55,011 nt of DNA. Source: Planctomycetota bacterium (GTDB lineage Bacteria; Planctomycetota; GCA-002687715; DRQF01). The notes under the pieces are model-generated. The model did no database searches. It worked only from the letters and a program-made list of their open reading frames with translations, and was not told where the DNA came from. The position numbers and the translations under genes are program-made. Shown one piece after another: positions 1 through 9,574 of the stretch (position 1 is the stretch's first letter; the number at the start of each line of letters is the position of its first letter). The stretch lies in the NCBI GenBank assembly GCA_011369445.1, contig DRQF01000056.1:1-55011 (forward strand), given 5' to 3'.

Positions 1-730
1 CGTCCCAACCGTCCCCGTCCACGTCGCCGGCCACCGCAATCGATCGCGCAAAGCCACTGAACGCGATGCCGCTCGGCGAAGACACCTGCCAGACGACCTG
101 CCCGGTGGCCGTGGAGACGACCTGGATCTCGTTGAAGGCACACAAGGGTGGCGGGCAGTACCCGCGCAGCACGTCGCCCTTCCCGTCGCCGTCATAGTCC
201 GCAACACCGGCAACCGCCGACCCAAAGACGTTTCCGTTGAAGACCTGAATCACCGCGCCTGTCGCCCCGCTACGAATCTCCGTTGTTGCACTCAGGGGCG
301 GCGTGCTAGTGCTAAAGGGGATAGGATAGGAAACTCTAAAGATGAGGATTTCCGAAATCCCATCGGCGTCTTGATCGGGGATCCCGCAAAGTGGCTCTCC
401 CAGAGTATAGAAGACATTGGGACTCGGGTTCGGTGGAATCGCAAACCATTGGTGAATGACTGTACCCGCGCTTCCGGAGATGACCCGCAGCTCAGCGCCG
501 GAAACGGAAGTCAGACCCGAGCCCAGTAGTGGAGGACCGGACGTCGCCAAAACGTCCTTCACGCCGTCGCCGTCCAAATCGCCGAGGATGCTCAAGAATT
601 GCCCCATTAAGATATTCCCTGGAACGGGGTCCGCTTGCCAGATCATCGGCGCCAGGACTTGAGCCTGGGACGTGGACGGCGACCAGCAGACAAGCAAGAG
701 GCCGAGGAGAGCGATGAGCCGAAATGTCAC
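1..730 (-). CDS. FG-GAP/VCBS-repeat exported protein, 3' end outside window
   Basis: Leftward reading frame that stays open to the window edge, so the C-terminus is missing. I start it at a GTG (728-730) preceded by AGGGGGAAGG seven bases upstream. The first ~24 residues form a signal peptide (MTFRLIALLGLLLVCWS, then an STSQAQ cleavage region). The mature part has repeated calcium-binding-type Asp loops (DLDGDGVKD, DQDADGISE, DYDGDGKGD, DVDGDGWD) spaced as in FG-GAP/VCBS beta-propeller repeats, alternating with short beta-rich segments. Such proteins are secreted or surface-exposed and usually act in adhesion or matrix binding; the specific ligand cannot be told. The FG-GAP protein at 41035-42849 is a same-family relative. 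Family call is firm, function is not. Confidence 0.85.
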   Translation of the reverse strand, partial: MTFRLIALLGLLLVCWSPSTSQAQVLAPMIWQADPVPGNILMGQFLSILGDLDGDGVKDVLATSGPPLLGSGLTSVSGAELRVISGSAGTVIHQWFAIPPNPSPNVFYTLGEPLCGIPDQDADGISEILIFRVSYPIPFSTSTPPLSATTEIRSGATGAVIQVFNGNVFGSAVAGVADYDGDGKGDVLRGYCPPPLCAFNEIQVVSTATGQVVWQVSSPSGIAFSGFARSIAVAGDVDGDGWD

Positions 731-820
731 GAAAGAGCCTTCCCCCTCGATCAAGTCGAGAACTGCTTTTTTCTGTCTTTCGACCTGGCAGGGAAGATCG
801 ACAGACGCCTTAATCGATGG

Positions 821-848
821 CTTACACCCGTATGGGGCGTCATGTCAA
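821..848 (-). promoter_or_regulatory. candidate promoter of the FG-GAP gene
   Basis: On the minus strand a perfect TTGACA (843-848) is followed after 16 bases by TGTAAG (821-826). It lies about 90 bases upstream of the GTG start at 730. The -10 box is a poor match, so this is a candidate only. The rest of 731-950 shows no gene. Confidence 0.35.
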
Positions 849-950
849 CAAGAAAAGTCGGGCAATCTGAAAAAACATGATGAGGGAGGTGGCCCGCGCG
901 TGCCGTGGTGAAGGGAGGGCCCGTGGAATGGGCCGCGGACGGTTGGCGCG

Positions 951-1937
951 TCAGAGCTGGCGGTGGAGGACGAAGCCAGCCAGTTCCTCGACGACCGTGA
1001 AGGACGACGCGGGGAGGAGACCGCGGAGGCGGCCGAGGGAGGTCTCGATGAACTCGCCCGCCCGCTTGGTGGCGTGCTCGATCGACCCGTGGGCGACCAG
1101 AAGATCACGGATGAACTCGACGTCCTGGGGACCCGCGCGGCGATCTTCGATGATGGCGCGAATACGTTCCCGGTCCTCCCCGCCCACGCGAGCCAAAAGG
1201 TGAATGAGGGGAAGGGTCATCTTCCCGTTGGTGATGTCACTTCCCAGGGACTTGCCCACCACGTCTTCGTCGCCCGAAAGGTCGAGGCAATCATCGATGA
1301 TCTGGAAGGCCATCCCAAGACTCTCTCCGAAGTCATGGAAGGCTCCCACGACGTCCTCGGCCGCTCCTGCCAAGAGCGCCCCCAATTCGCAGGAGGCGGC
1401 ATACAGGGAAGCGGTCTTTTGACGAATGATCTTGAAGTAGGTCTCCTCGCTCACGTCCGCGTGGCCCGAAAGCTGATTCTGGTGAATCTCGCCTTCGCAG
1501 ATGATGGCGACCGCTTCGGTGAGCCGCTCGAGAGCGCGGCGATTCCCCACGTCGACGAGAAGACGGATGGCCCGGGCGAACATGATGTCGCCCAGCAAGA
1601 TGGCATCCTTGTTGTTCCAGCGGATATTCACCGCGTCCGCGTTGCGGCGGATTTTCGCCTGGTCCAGCACGTCATCGTGGACGAGCGTGGCCATGTGAAT
1701 GAGTTCGACGACGGCCCCCAACTGAACGAGTTCGTCCTGAAGCGAGCCGCAGAGATCCGCCACGACGAAAATCAGCGCGGGACGCAGTCGCTTGCCCGAG
1801 TAATGCCCCGCATAACGAAGCATCTCGTCGACGCACGGAGTGTCCGCCGCCAACAGCTCGGACATCAACCGGTCGAGAGCCTCCATCTGGGGCTTGACCA
1901 TGTGGTATGCGAAATCGAGTCCGCCAGCTGCGGGCAT
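951..1937 (-). CDS. trans-polyprenyl diphosphate synthase (octaprenyl/heptaprenyl type)
   Basis: Condenses isopentenyl diphosphate onto an allylic primer to make the long prenyl chain of quinones or a related lipid. The 328-residue product has the family hallmarks: GKRLRP near residues 48-53, the first Asp-rich motif DDVLD at 88-92 followed by RR at 97-98, and the second motif DDCLD at 215-219. Length is normal for IspB-type enzymes. The frame stays open further upstream to 2438, but that extension is Arg-rich, overlaps the mobA-like gene and has no family similarity. I therefore start at the ATG at 1937, preceded by GAAGGAT. Chain length cannot be decided from sequence; no quinone genes are adjacent. 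It ends a leftward run of housekeeping genes. Confidence 0.88.
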   Translation of the reverse strand: MPAAGGLDFAYHMVKPQMEALDRLMSELLAADTPCVDEMLRYAGHYSGKRLRPALIFVVADLCGSLQDELVQLGAVVELIHMATLVHDDVLDQAKIRRNADAVNIRWNNKDAILLGDIMFARAIRLLVDVGNRRALERLTEAVAIICEGEIHQNQLSGHADVSEETYFKIIRQKTASLYAASCELGALLAGAAEDVVGAFHDFGESLGMAFQIIDDCLDLSGDEDVVGKSLGSDITNGKMTLPLIHLLARVGGEDRERIRAIIEDRRAGPQDVEFIRDLLVAHGSIEHATKRAGEFIETSLGRLRGLLPASSFTVVEELAGFVLHRQL

Positions 1938-2047
1938 GCACCTAAATCCTTCGATTTGAACGTCTTCCGCACCGTGAAGCGGTTGAAGAGGCGGCCCAGG
2001 ATAACCGTCTGTCCGAAGAGGGTCAACGCAGAGGACGACGAAGGACT

Positions 2048-2644
2048 CTACGTCACAAAGTCGTCGAGCGCGCGCCGATAATCCTCGGGTGTGTTGAGGT
2101 TTTGGAACACGTCTCGCGGCTGATGAGAATGATGCTCGACGGGTAGCGTTGTCAAGGCCTCGAGGACGGCCATCACCTTGTTGCACTGAGCATCCAAGGA
2201 GTCTTTCAAGGAAGGAAGGGCCCGACGATGGATCAACAGGGGCATGGGCTCTGGCCGCCCGCCCCTTCGAAAATACAAGGCGTCGAGACCCGCGCGTCGC
2301 GCGTCCAGAAGCGGCCGCACCTCCGATCCGTCCATCCAGGGCATGTCGCAGGGAATCGCCAACAGCCACGGCGTCGACATGGCTTCGAGCAAAGACTCGA
2401 TGCCGGCAAGCGGACCTTGCCCCGGATGTCGGTCGCACACCGCGGTCAAGGACAAGTCGGGCGCGACGGATCGTCCCACGGATAAGAGGACGGCGTCGCT
2501 TTGGGCGCCGAGATTCGCAATCACGTGTTGAAGCAAGGTGCCTGAACCGAAAGGCAAGGCGTGTTTGGGGCGCCCCATGCGTCGGCTCATGCCGCCCAAA
2601 AGAACCCCGAGAGTCCAGGGTGCGCTGGCTTCAGGCGCCTCCAT
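2048..2644 (-). CDS. mobA: MobA-like nucleotidyltransferase (molybdenum cofactor guanylyltransferase)
   Basis: 198-residue Rossmann-type nucleotidyltransferase. The N-terminus carries the nucleotide-binding signature LLGGMSRRMGRPKHAL, a close match to LAGGxSxRMGxxK with Gly in place of the usual Ala. CDRHPGQGPLAGIESLL and the metal-binding IPCDMPWMD match the MobA middle motifs, and NLNTPEDYRRA matches the C-terminal NxNTPEDL of the family. It would attach GMP to molybdopterin. No other molybdenum-cofactor genes are in the window, so a MocA-type or other NTP-transferase role remains possible. Its start overlaps the preceding small gene by 14 bases, implying translational coupling. Confidence 0.8.
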   Translation of the reverse strand: MEAPEASAPWTLGVLLGGMSRRMGRPKHALPFGSGTLLQHVIANLGAQSDAVLLSVGRSVAPDLSLTAVCDRHPGQGPLAGIESLLEAMSTPWLLAIPCDMPWMDGSEVRPLLDARRAGLDALYFRRGGRPEPMPLLIHRRALPSLKDSLDAQCNKVMAVLEALTTLPVEHHSHQPRDVFQNLNTPEDYRRALDDFVT

Positions 2645-2837
2645 CCGGAGCCTTCACGTCGGCGGGACGAATGTGAAGCTCGACCTCCTCCGCGTCCTCG
2701 CAATCCTTCAGAGCTCGGACGAGCCCCAGGACTGCGCCACCGAAGGCTTCATGGATGAAGTTACGAAGCGGCCTCTCCTCACCATCCACGGTGAGTACGA
2801 CGTGGTACCGAGGCCACGGGCGGTCGGGACGACTCAA
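2631..2837 (-). CDS. small protein of unknown function between tatA and mobA
   Basis: 68-residue acidic/amphipathic protein with no signal peptide or membrane segment. The TTG start (2835-2837) overlaps the tatA stop codon as TTGA, with GGAG about nine bases upstream, and its end overlaps mobA. The sequence has no low-complexity bias and reads as a compact alpha/beta domain (YHVVLTVDGEERPLRNFIHE, then EEVELHIRP). I do not recognise the family. Position inside a tightly packed run supports its being real. A shorter version starting at an internal GTG is possible. Confidence 0.6.
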   Translation of the reverse strand: MSRPDRPWPRYHVVLTVDGEERPLRNFIHEAFGGAVLGLVRALKDCEDAEEVELHIRPADVKAPDGGA

Positions 2838-3079
2838 GAGTCGCCATCTCCATTGGGAAGGGCCTTCTTCTCGTCGCCGGGCGGAAGGGCGGGGTCGCCG
2901 TCCTCCTCCCCTTTCACGCCCTTCTTGAACTCGACGATGGACTGACCGAGGCTCCGGGCGAGCTGCGGCAGTTTGGCCCCGCCGAACATGAGCAGAAGGA
3001 TGGCCCCGATCATGATCATCTCACCGGTGCCGGGCATGCCGATGGCGAACGGAAGTTGCAGGATTGACGAAGGAATCAC
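2834..3079 (-). CDS. tatA: twin-arginine translocase subunit TatA/TatE
   Basis: About 81 residues with the TatA/E plan: a short N-terminal segment (MPGTGEMIMIGAILLLMFG) forming one transmembrane helix, the conserved Phe-Gly hinge, then the amphipathic helix KLPQLARSLGQSIVEFKKGV and a charged, Pro/Gly/Asp-rich tail. TatA multimers form the pore that exports folded proteins bearing twin-arginine signals. The frame is open to 3202. I prefer the GTG at 3079, which has AGGAC seven to eight bases upstream, over an ATG at 3118 that has GGGG directly against it. It follows murA on the same strand. No tatC is present here. Confidence 0.82.
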   Translation of the reverse strand: MIPSSILQLPFAIGMPGTGEMIMIGAILLLMFGGAKLPQLARSLGQSIVEFKKGVKGEEDGDPALPPGDEKKALPNGDGDS

Positions 3080-3211
3080 CAGTAGGGTCCTCGCTGAGGC
3101 CTGGGATGGCCTATCCATCCCCTGAAAGTTTGCGCGCTCTCGCGGCCGGGCGCAAGGCGAAGACATGGGAGAGCCCCCGATGCCGCCGGAAGGCCGGCCC
3201 ATCGAAGCGAC

Positions 3212-4510
3212 TCAGACCCGCTGAATCGAGGCCCCCAAGGCTCTCAGTCGCCGATCGATGTGAACGTAGCCCCGGTCGATTTGGCGAATGTTCTGGATGG
3301 TGCTGGGCCCCTCCGCCGCCAGAGCGGCGATGAGCAAAGCCATGCCGGCCCGAATATCCGGGCTGGCGATCGTGGCCCCGTGGAGCTTCGCCGGGCCAAC
3401 GACCACCGCCCGGTGGGGATCGCAGAGCACGATCTTGGCCCCCATGAACACCAGACGGTCGACGAAGAACATCCGGCTTTCGAAAAGCTTCTCATGGACC
3501 AAGACGACTCCTTCCGACTGAGTCGCCACGACGAGGGCGATGGAGACGAGGTCGGCTGGGAAGCCCGGCCACGGCGCGTCATCCACCTTGGGAATGGCGT
3601 CGTGCAGGTCGGTGTGAATCACCAAGTCCTGGCCGCCGGGAACGAGAAGACGATCTTCCTGGATCTCCGTGTGCACGCCGAGACGCTTGAAGACCATGCA
3701 AATCATGCGCAGATCGGCGGGATTCACGCCTTCAACGATCAGTTCTCCCCCGGTGACCGCGGCCAACCCGATGAAACTCCCGATCTCGATGTGGTCGGGC
3801 CCGATGCGGTGGTGGCCCCCGCGAAGGGTCTCGACGCCCTCCACATCGAGGACGTTCGTGCCCACTCCGCTGATTCGAGCGCCCAACCCGTTGAGCATGC
3901 GGCAAAGCCCTTGGACATGGGGCTCGCTCGCCGCGTTGGCGATGCGTGTCCGTCCATCCGCCAACACGGCGGCCATCACTGCGTTCTCCGTCGCCATGAC
4001 ACTGGCTTCGTCGAGAAAGACGTCCGTGCCACGAAAACGCCCCTTCAGAGTCATGCGATAGCAGTCGTCTTCGATCACGACGTCGGCGCCCAAGGCCCGG
4101 AGGGCCAACAGATGGGTGTCGATACGCCTCCGCCCGATCTTGTCGCCTCCCGGCCTGGGAAGCACGGCCTCGCCGCGGCGAGCCAGCAGGGGAGCCGTGA
4201 AGAGAAAGGAACCTCGAATGGTCTCCGAGAGTTCAGGGTGGGGGGTACTCGAACAAAGGCCGCGGGGATCGAGCGTCAGATCTCCGTCACCGTCGAAGGC
4301 GACGCCCACCCCCAAGCGGGCCGCGATGTCGACCATGTGACGAAAATCGAGAATGTCCGGATGGTTGGAGATGCGAACCGGTTCATCCGCGAGAAGCGCC
4401 GCCGCCACCACCGGCAAGGCCTCGTTCTTGTTTCCGGATGGGCGATACACGCCGCCGATCGGGCGGCCCCCTTCGACGCGGAAGACTTGAGGTTCCTTGC
4501 CCGCTGCCAT
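3212..4510 (-). CDS. murA: UDP-N-acetylglucosamine 1-carboxyvinyltransferase (Asp-type MurA)
   Basis: First committed enzyme of peptidoglycan synthesis, transferring enolpyruvate from PEP to UDP-GlcNAc. The 432-residue protein shows the N-terminal signature [17 protein letters not shown], including the catalytic Lys-Asn pair, and the [14 protein letters not shown] loop near residue 123. In Escherichia coli that loop is PGGCxIGxRP, with the Cys that fosfomycin alkylates. Here it is Asp, as in mycobacterial and chlamydial MurA, which are intrinsically fosfomycin resistant. I start at the ATG at 4510; an in-frame GTG lies three codons earlier. It follows sucD by about 76 bases on the same strand. 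A second MurA-like paralogue elsewhere in the genome cannot be excluded. Confidence 0.88.
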   Translation of the reverse strand: MAAGKEPQVFRVEGGRPIGGVYRPSGNKNEALPVVAAALLADEPVRISNHPDILDFRHMVDIAARLGVGVAFDGDGDLTLDPRGLCSSTPHPELSETIRGSFLFTAPLLARRGEAVLPRPGGDKIGRRRIDTHLLALRALGADVVIEDDCYRMTLKGRFRGTDVFLDEASVMATENAVMAAVLADGRTRIANAASEPHVQGLCRMLNGLGARISGVGTNVLDVEGVETLRGGHHRIGPDHIEIGSFIGLAAVTGGELIVEGVNPADLRMICMVFKRLGVHTEIQEDRLLVPGGQDLVIHTDLHDAIPKVDDAPWPGFPADLVSIALVVATQSEGVVLVHEKLFESRMFFVDRLVFMGAKIVLCDPHRAVVVGPAKLHGATIASPDIRAGMALLIAALAAEGPSTIQNIRQIDRGYVHIDRRLRALGASIQRV

Positions 4511-4586
4511 GGTTCTCACTCGTTGAACTCGTCGTCGCTCAGTCTACGAGGAGCAACGGACACAGCGAGGCGAAGAGCCCGAGGCG

Positions 4587-5459
4587 TCACCCCTTCATGT
4601 GCTCGACCAGGGTGCGCCCCATGTCCGCGGGGCTCTTCGCGACGGGGACACCCGCCCGCTCAAGAGCAGCGATCTTGTCCGCGGCCTTGCCGGAACCTCC
4701 CGAGATGATGGCGCCCGCATGTCCCATGCGTTTCCCCGGAGGCGCCGTCTGGCCGGCGATGAATGCGGCGACCGGCTTTTTCATGTTGGATTGGATCCAC
4801 TCGGCGGCCTCTTCCTCCGCCGTGCCCCCGATTTCTCCGATCATGACGACGCCTTCGGTCTCGGGATCCTCGTTGAAGAGTTCCAGAACGTCGATGAAGT
4901 TGGTGCCGTTGATGGGATCGCCGCCAATGCCCACGCAGGTGCTCTGCCCGTGTCCGAGCGCGCTCACCTGCCAGACGGCTTCGTAGGTCAACGTCCCCGA
5001 GCGAGAGAGAACGCCCACCTTGCCCTTGCGGTGGATATAGCCCGGCATGATGCCGATCTTGCATTCGTCGGGCGTGATGACGCCGGGGCAGTTGGGACCG
5101 ACGAGACGCATCGATGACCCTCGCATGGCATCCCGCACCTTCGCCATGTCCATGACGGGAATGCCTTCGGTGATCGCCACGCAAAGACGGATTCCAGCTT
5201 CCATGGCCTCGATGATGGCCTCGGCGGCAAAGGGCGGCGGCACGTAGACCACCGACGCGTCGGCGCCTGTTTCCTCGACGGCCTCACGCACCGTGTCGAA
5301 GACGGGGCGGTCGAGACAGGAGGAGCCCCCCTTACCCGGAGTGACGCCTCCCACGATTTGGGTGCCGTAGCCAATCATCTGTTCCGCGTGAAACTTGCCC
5401 GCCGAACCGGTGATTCCCTGGACGAGGACCTTTGTGTTCTTGTCGATCAGAATGCTCAT
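4587..5459 (-). CDS. sucD: succinyl-CoA synthetase alpha subunit
   Basis: 290 residues, normal length. The N-terminal CoA-binding Rossmann domain has [20 protein letters not shown], and [15 protein letters not shown] follows as in SucD. The C-terminal ligase domain carries GHAGAI with the phosphorylated active-site His at residue 247. With SucC it interconverts succinyl-CoA and succinate while making ATP or GTP in the TCA cycle. It lies 15 bases downstream of sucC in the same orientation, with a GAGGAAAG ribosome-binding site, so the two are almost certainly cotranscribed. Confidence 0.96.
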   Translation of the reverse strand: MSILIDKNTKVLVQGITGSAGKFHAEQMIGYGTQIVGGVTPGKGGSSCLDRPVFDTVREAVEETGADASVVYVPPPFAAEAIIEAMEAGIRLCVAITEGIPVMDMAKVRDAMRGSSMRLVGPNCPGVITPDECKIGIMPGYIHRKGKVGVLSRSGTLTYEAVWQVSALGHGQSTCVGIGGDPINGTNFIDVLELFNEDPETEGVVMIGEIGGTAEEEAAEWIQSNMKKPVAAFIAGQTAPPGKRMGHAGAIISGGSGKAADKIAALERAGVPVAKSPADMGRTLVEHMKG

Positions 5460-5474
5460 GGCGTCTCGCTTTCC

Positions 5475-6635
5475 TCAGGAGACCAGTCGGACGATCTTGT
5501 TGGCCGCGTCGGTCATGTCGGTGGCGGTGGTGATGGGCAACCCGGAGTTCTCCAGGATCTTTCGCCCCTCTTCCACCTCGGTCCCCTCGAGACGAACCAC
5601 CAAGGGCACGTTCAAGCTGACCTCCTTGACCGCCTGACAGATCCCCTTGGCCAGGGTCGTGCAGCGGAGAATGCCGCCGAAGATGTTGACGAGAATCCCC
5701 TTCACCTTGTCGTCGCGCAGAATGATCTGGAACGCATGCGCAACCTGCTCGGGGGTGGCTCCGCCGCCCACGTCGAGAAAGTTGGCCGGCTCGCCGCCGT
5801 GCAGTTTGATGATGTCCATCGTCGCCATGGCCAACCCAGCGCCATTCACGAGGCAACCGATGTTACCGTCCAGATTGATGTACGAGAGACCGGCATCGCC
5901 CGCCTCCACCTCGGCCGGGTCCTCCTCGGCCAGATCCCGCATCTCCACGATGTCCGGGTGACGGTAGAGCCCGTTGTCGTCGAAGTTCATCTTGGCGTCG
6001 AGTGCCAAGACATCCCCCTGCTTCGTGAGAACCAAGGGGTTGATCTCGGCGAGCGAGGCATCCGTGTCGAGAAACGCCTGGGCGAGTGAACGCAGAAACT
6101 TGATCGCCGTCTTGATCTGTCCGTCGGGGATTCCGATGGCTTTGGCGAGGTAGCGCGCATGATAGGCGCGAAGCCCAGCCTGCGGATCGATGGGGGCCTT
6201 GATGATCTTCTCGGGGGTGGTCGCCGCCACCTCCTCGATGTCCATCCCACCCTCGGAGGACGCCATCATCACGGGACGGGCCGAGTCCCGGTCCATGGCG
6301 ATGCCGACGTAGAGTTCTCGGTCGATGTCGCTGCCCTTCTCGACGAGCAGCGTCTTGACCGGCTGGCCTTCCGGACCCGTCTGATGGGTCACGAGGGGCT
6401 TCGCCATGATGGCCTCGGCCGCGGCGCGAGCCTCCTCGGCGGACTTGACGAGCTTGACACCGCCACCCTTCCCGCGACCGCCGGCGTGGATCTGAGCCTT
6501 GACGACGGAGAGAGGCGCCCCCAGCTTCTGGAAGGCCTCGGCCGCTTCATCGGGAGAGTGACAGACGATGCCTTCGGGCACGGCGACGTCGTAGCGTCGC
6601 AGGATGTCCTTGGCCTGGTATTCGTGGATCTTCAT
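5475..6635 (-). CDS. sucC: succinyl-CoA synthetase beta subunit (ADP-forming type)
   Basis: 386 residues with an N-terminal ATP-grasp fold. It starts [20 protein letters not shown] as in SucC, and [18 protein letters not shown] is the nucleotide-binding stretch. [20 protein letters not shown] supplies metal-binding Glu/Asn, and the C-terminal CoA-ligase domain contains [16 protein letters not shown]. It pairs with sucD just downstream. The start at 6635 is the canonical SucC N-terminus. No frameshift or unusual residues seen. Confidence 0.96.
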   Translation of the reverse strand: MKIHEYQAKDILRRYDVAVPEGIVCHSPDEAAEAFQKLGAPLSVVKAQIHAGGRGKGGGVKLVKSAEEARAAAEAIMAKPLVTHQTGPEGQPVKTLLVEKGSDIDRELYVGIAMDRDSARPVMMASSEGGMDIEEVAATTPEKIIKAPIDPQAGLRAYHARYLAKAIGIPDGQIKTAIKFLRSLAQAFLDTDASLAEINPLVLTKQGDVLALDAKMNFDDNGLYRHPDIVEMRDLAEEDPAEVEAGDAGLSYINLDGNIGCLVNGAGLAMATMDIIKLHGGEPANFLDVGGGATPEQVAHAFQIILRDDKVKGILVNIFGGILRCTTLAKGICQAVKEVSLNVPLVVRLEGTEVEEGRKILENSGLPITTATDMTDAANKIVRLVS

Positions 6636-6725
6636 GGAATAGATCTTCCGGTTCGTGATCGGGAAGAGTGGTGGAGTCTACGGACGCCCCCCCGTCCGCT
6701 TCAAGCGGCCTCTCTCGGCAAGGAG

Positions 6726-8228
6726 TCAGATCCCGAGCTGAGCGTACAGATCGCGGAAGCGAGCGGCCTGGTCCGGATCGTCGGTCATGTCGACGGTCCC
6801 GACCCGATGGACCTTGATGGAGTTCGTCCCCCCACCGCCACCGATGTTCGAACCGGTCACGATGACGGTGAGGTCACCGGGCTTCAGCGCCCCCGATCGG
6901 AGAACGTGCTCCTCACCCATGTAGTACAGCTCCCCCACGCTCTCAGCCTTCTCCAAAAGAACGGGCTCGACCCCCCAGCAAAGAGCCAACCGCTGAAAGC
7001 TCTCACGGGTGAAGGTACATCCGATGATGCGCGTCAGCGGGCGAGAGAAACTGATCTTGAAGCAGGTCCGGCCGGAGCTCGAAAACGCCATGAGCGCCTT
7101 CGCGTGCAGCTCGCGCGCCGCGGACGCCGCGGCATGGACGGTCGCGTCGGCCACGTCCTCGCCGCGGTCGAGTTCCATGCGCCCCATGATTTCGGAGTAA
7201 AGACGGCTCCCTTCCGTATGGCGGGCGATCCGGGCCATGGTCGAGACGGCGAGGAGTGGATGCTTGCCCGCGGCACTCTCTCCCGAGAGCATGACCGCAT
7301 CCGTCCCGTCCAAGATCGCGTTCGCCACGTCGGAGGCCTCGGCGCGGGTGGGCCTGGGGTTCTCGATCATGCTCTCCAGCATCTGGGTCGCCGTGATCAC
7401 GACTCGCCCCCGCTGACGGGCGGCAGCGATGATCTCCTTTTGGAGGATGGGCAGGCGCTCCGCCGCGACTTCGACGCCTAAGTCTCCGCGCGCCACCATG
7501 ATCCCCTCGGCGACCTCCACGATATTCGCGAGATCGTCCAGGGCCTCCGGCTTCTCGATCTTGGCGATGATGGCGACGGAGTAGCCGAGCCCCTTGATCA
7601 GGGCTCGAAGATCGCGGATATCGTCCGCCTTGCGGACGAACGAGAGCGCCACATAGTCGACGCCCATTTCCAACCCGAAGCGGAGGTCCTTCTCATCCTT
7701 CTCCGTCATCGAAGGCGTCGAAACATTCACGCCGGGCAGGTTGATGCCCTTGTTGGCGCGAAGGATGCCGCCGCAGACCACCTGGCAAACCACCTCGCGA
7801 TCGAGCTTCTGAACGCAGCGCAACTCCAGCAACCCATCATCGAGCAGGATGCTGTCGCCGACCTCGACGTCGTCGGCGAGCCTCTCATACGTCGTGGCGA
7901 TGACGCCATCACCCGTTTCCGTCGCTTCGGACGTGACGCGAATCGCCTCACCCACGTGGAGGAGCAGGGGCTCGTCGTTCTTCAACGGCCCGGTGCGAAT
8001 CTTGGGACCCTGGAGGTCCTGGAGAAGTGCCACGGACTCGCCCATGCGTTCGGCGATCTCGCGCACCATGCGAATGACGCGCGCGTGATCCTCGTGCCGA
8101 CCGTGGGAGAAGTTGAGACGGAAAGTGGAGGCGCCGGCACGGATCATCGACTCGATCATCTCCTCCGAAGAGGAGGCCGGCCCGAGAGTGGCGACGATAC
8201 GGGTTCTGGGGCGGATGGATTCACTCAT
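6726..8228 (-). CDS. pyk: pyruvate kinase
   Basis: 500 residues. The N-terminus RTRIVATLGPASSS and RLNFSHGRHEDH are the classic first strand and the PEP/K+ site. LLQDLQGPKIRTG precedes the B domain, and IIAKIEKPEALDDLANIVEV is the active-site signature with the catalytic Lys and metal-binding Glu. MVARGDLGVE and ITATQMLESMI follow, and a C-terminal regulatory domain ends with GTNSIKVHRV. It makes ATP and pyruvate from PEP at the end of glycolysis. It sits upstream of sucCD on the same strand with about 90 bases between, so separate or shared transcription is possible. Confidence 0.96.
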   Translation of the reverse strand: MSESIRPRTRIVATLGPASSSEEMIESMIRAGASTFRLNFSHGRHEDHARVIRMVREIAERMGESVALLQDLQGPKIRTGPLKNDEPLLLHVGEAIRVTSEATETGDGVIATTYERLADDVEVGDSILLDDGLLELRCVQKLDREVVCQVVCGGILRANKGINLPGVNVSTPSMTEKDEKDLRFGLEMGVDYVALSFVRKADDIRDLRALIKGLGYSVAIIAKIEKPEALDDLANIVEVAEGIMVARGDLGVEVAAERLPILQKEIIAAARQRGRVVITATQMLESMIENPRPTRAEASDVANAILDGTDAVMLSGESAAGKHPLLAVSTMARIARHTEGSRLYSEIMGRMELDRGEDVADATVHAAASAARELHAKALMAFSSSGRTCFKISFSRPLTRIIGCTFTRESFQRLALCWGVEPVLLEKAESVGELYYMGEEHVLRSGALKPGDLTVIVTGSNIGGGGGTNSIKVHRVGTVDMTDDPDQAARFRDLYAQLGI

Positions 8229-8267
8229 GCCCGCCAGTCTACGCTCGCCTGGGGGCAGAGAAACTCT

Positions 8268-9374
8268 TCAAGAACCCAGGATTCTCCCCTTGTTGTTCTT
8301 CCACCACGACTCCATCTCGCGAATCTTGGCCTGAATCTTCGAGGAGGGATCGCTGGCGTCGAGCTTGAGGGGCTGCCCCGTGAGGGTCTCCAACGATGAG
8401 ATCGCCGTCTCGCGAACGAAGATATTCTCGTCCTTCAACTTCGGGATGATCCGCGGAATCGCCCATTTCGCGGAGAGATCCGCCAGGTTCTGCAGAGCTG
8501 CGATCCTCACGTAGTCGGCCTTGTCGTCGAGAGCCTTGGCCAGGGCCTCCTCCGAGCGACGTCCCGGGATGGAGGCAAGATCCACGACCGCGTTGAAACG
8601 CGTCGCCGGGTCGGCAGACTCGAGCTGGGAGAGGATTTTTTGGAATCGGCTCTCCGTCTCGGGGTCGAGAACGGTGGAACCTGAGTCCGCCTCCTTCGCC
8701 ACGGGGACGCCGACCGTCCCGGACCGCTCGAGAGCTCGGAGGCGAGATTCCAAAGCGTCGCGCACCTGCTCCAGGTCTTCGATGCGAGCGCGGAAGTCGT
8801 CCAGATCCTCGGCCACGCGCTGGTCGTCAAGCCTCTGCTCGAGGAGATCGATCCGCTCCTCGATCGACTTGGCAAAAGCCGCACGGGCCTTCTCCTGGTT
8901 GGCGAGCTGCGTTCGTAGATCGTCGGCGAGCCCGTCCAGCCTGCGGCGCAAATCCTGGAGGGCCTCGGCGTTGGCTCGAACCCCTCCGATCACACGAGCC
9001 AATCGCCCCACGGACCCGTCGGCGGCAGGTGTCTCCTCCATGTTCGTCTCGACGGTGCGAAGGCGGGTCTCCGTCTCAACGCGCAGCTCCCCGATCGCCC
9101 TCTCCAATTTACCCAGCCGATCCTTGGTGCTGCCGGGGCCCTGATTCCCCATGATCTCGTCACCCCAGACCGCCATCACCCCCGCTCCGACTCCCGCCCC
9201 CAACAGCAGCATCAGCAAAAGGGTGCTCCAGCCGGAGAAGGTTCTTCGATGCCCTGTCGGCCTGGGTGCGCATTTCTCGCAGTAGATCCGACCCGAATCG
9301 ATGGATATGCGATTCGACTCGATATCCTTCAGCGGGATGCTCTGATTACATTTGTCGCAGAAGTAGATCTTCAT
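8268..9374 (-). CDS. zinc-ribbon, membrane-anchored coiled-coil HEAT-repeat protein
   Basis: 368 residues in four parts. A small zinc ribbon at residues ~1-30 has two CxxC pairs (CDKC and CEKC). One transmembrane helix (WSTLLLMLLLGAGVGAGVMA) lies near residues 45-65. A long charged coiled coil spans about 80-215, and a C-terminal HEAT/PBS-lyase-like region has paired-helix repeats (FNAVVDLASI, RIAALQNLADL, RETAISSLETLTG). The start ATG at 9374 has AAGAGG seven bases upstream, and a TATACT box (9414-9419) lies at promoter distance. Topology suggests a cytoplasmic zinc ribbon with the coiled coil and HEAT part across the membrane. Likely a scaffold; the exact role is unknown. HEAT assignment is from pattern only. 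Confidence 0.75.
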   Translation of the reverse strand: MKIYFCDKCNQSIPLKDIESNRISIDSGRIYCEKCAPRPTGHRRTFSGWSTLLLMLLLGAGVGAGVMAVWGDEIMGNQGPGSTKDRLGKLERAIGELRVETETRLRTVETNMEETPAADGSVGRLARVIGGVRANAEALQDLRRRLDGLADDLRTQLANQEKARAAFAKSIEERIDLLEQRLDDQRVAEDLDDFRARIEDLEQVRDALESRLRALERSGTVGVPVAKEADSGSTVLDPETESRFQKILSQLESADPATRFNAVVDLASIPGRRSEEALAKALDDKADYVRIAALQNLADLSAKWAIPRIIPKLKDENIFVRETAISSLETLTGQPLKLDASDPSSKIQAKIREMESWWKNNKGRILGS

Positions 9375-9413
9375 GGTCTTGCCTCTTCGAGCCTCACTCC
9401 TCCGTCCCGAATG

Positions 9414-9419
9414 AGTATA
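9414..9419 (-). promoter_or_regulatory. -10 box (TATACT) upstream of the zinc-ribbon HEAT gene
   Basis: TATACT on the minus strand, about 40 bases before the ATG at 9374, which would leave a leader of roughly 33 bases with the AAGAGG ribosome site. No convincing -35 box is visible. Confidence 0.4.
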
Positions 9420-9574
9420 AGCCTGGATACGATCGGAAACGGCACGACGGCTGGAAAATGGCGGGAAGGAGGAACGGGCGAGAAGAGGGCCGGTGCCGAG
9501 GGGGGCACCGCGCATCGGGCTCAAAGCACCTGTCTGTATTGACTTACGACAGAAACGCGAAAACTATCGTCCCA

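Noticed and set aside
900-950. GGCCC/GGGCC hairpin after the polyprenyl synthase stop as a terminator
   Set aside because: Only five pairs and no U-run on the minus strand.
963-2081. Long rightward frames opposite the polyprenyl synthase, murA, sucC, pyk, secA, miaB, S46 peptidase and topoisomerase genes
   Set aside because: These are antisense shadows caused by high GC at third positions; no ribosome sites or recognisable domains.
951-2438. 495-codon version of the polyprenyl synthase
   Set aside because: The first 167 codons overlap the mobA-like gene, are Arg-rich and lack family similarity; the internal ATG at 1937 fits the family N-terminus.
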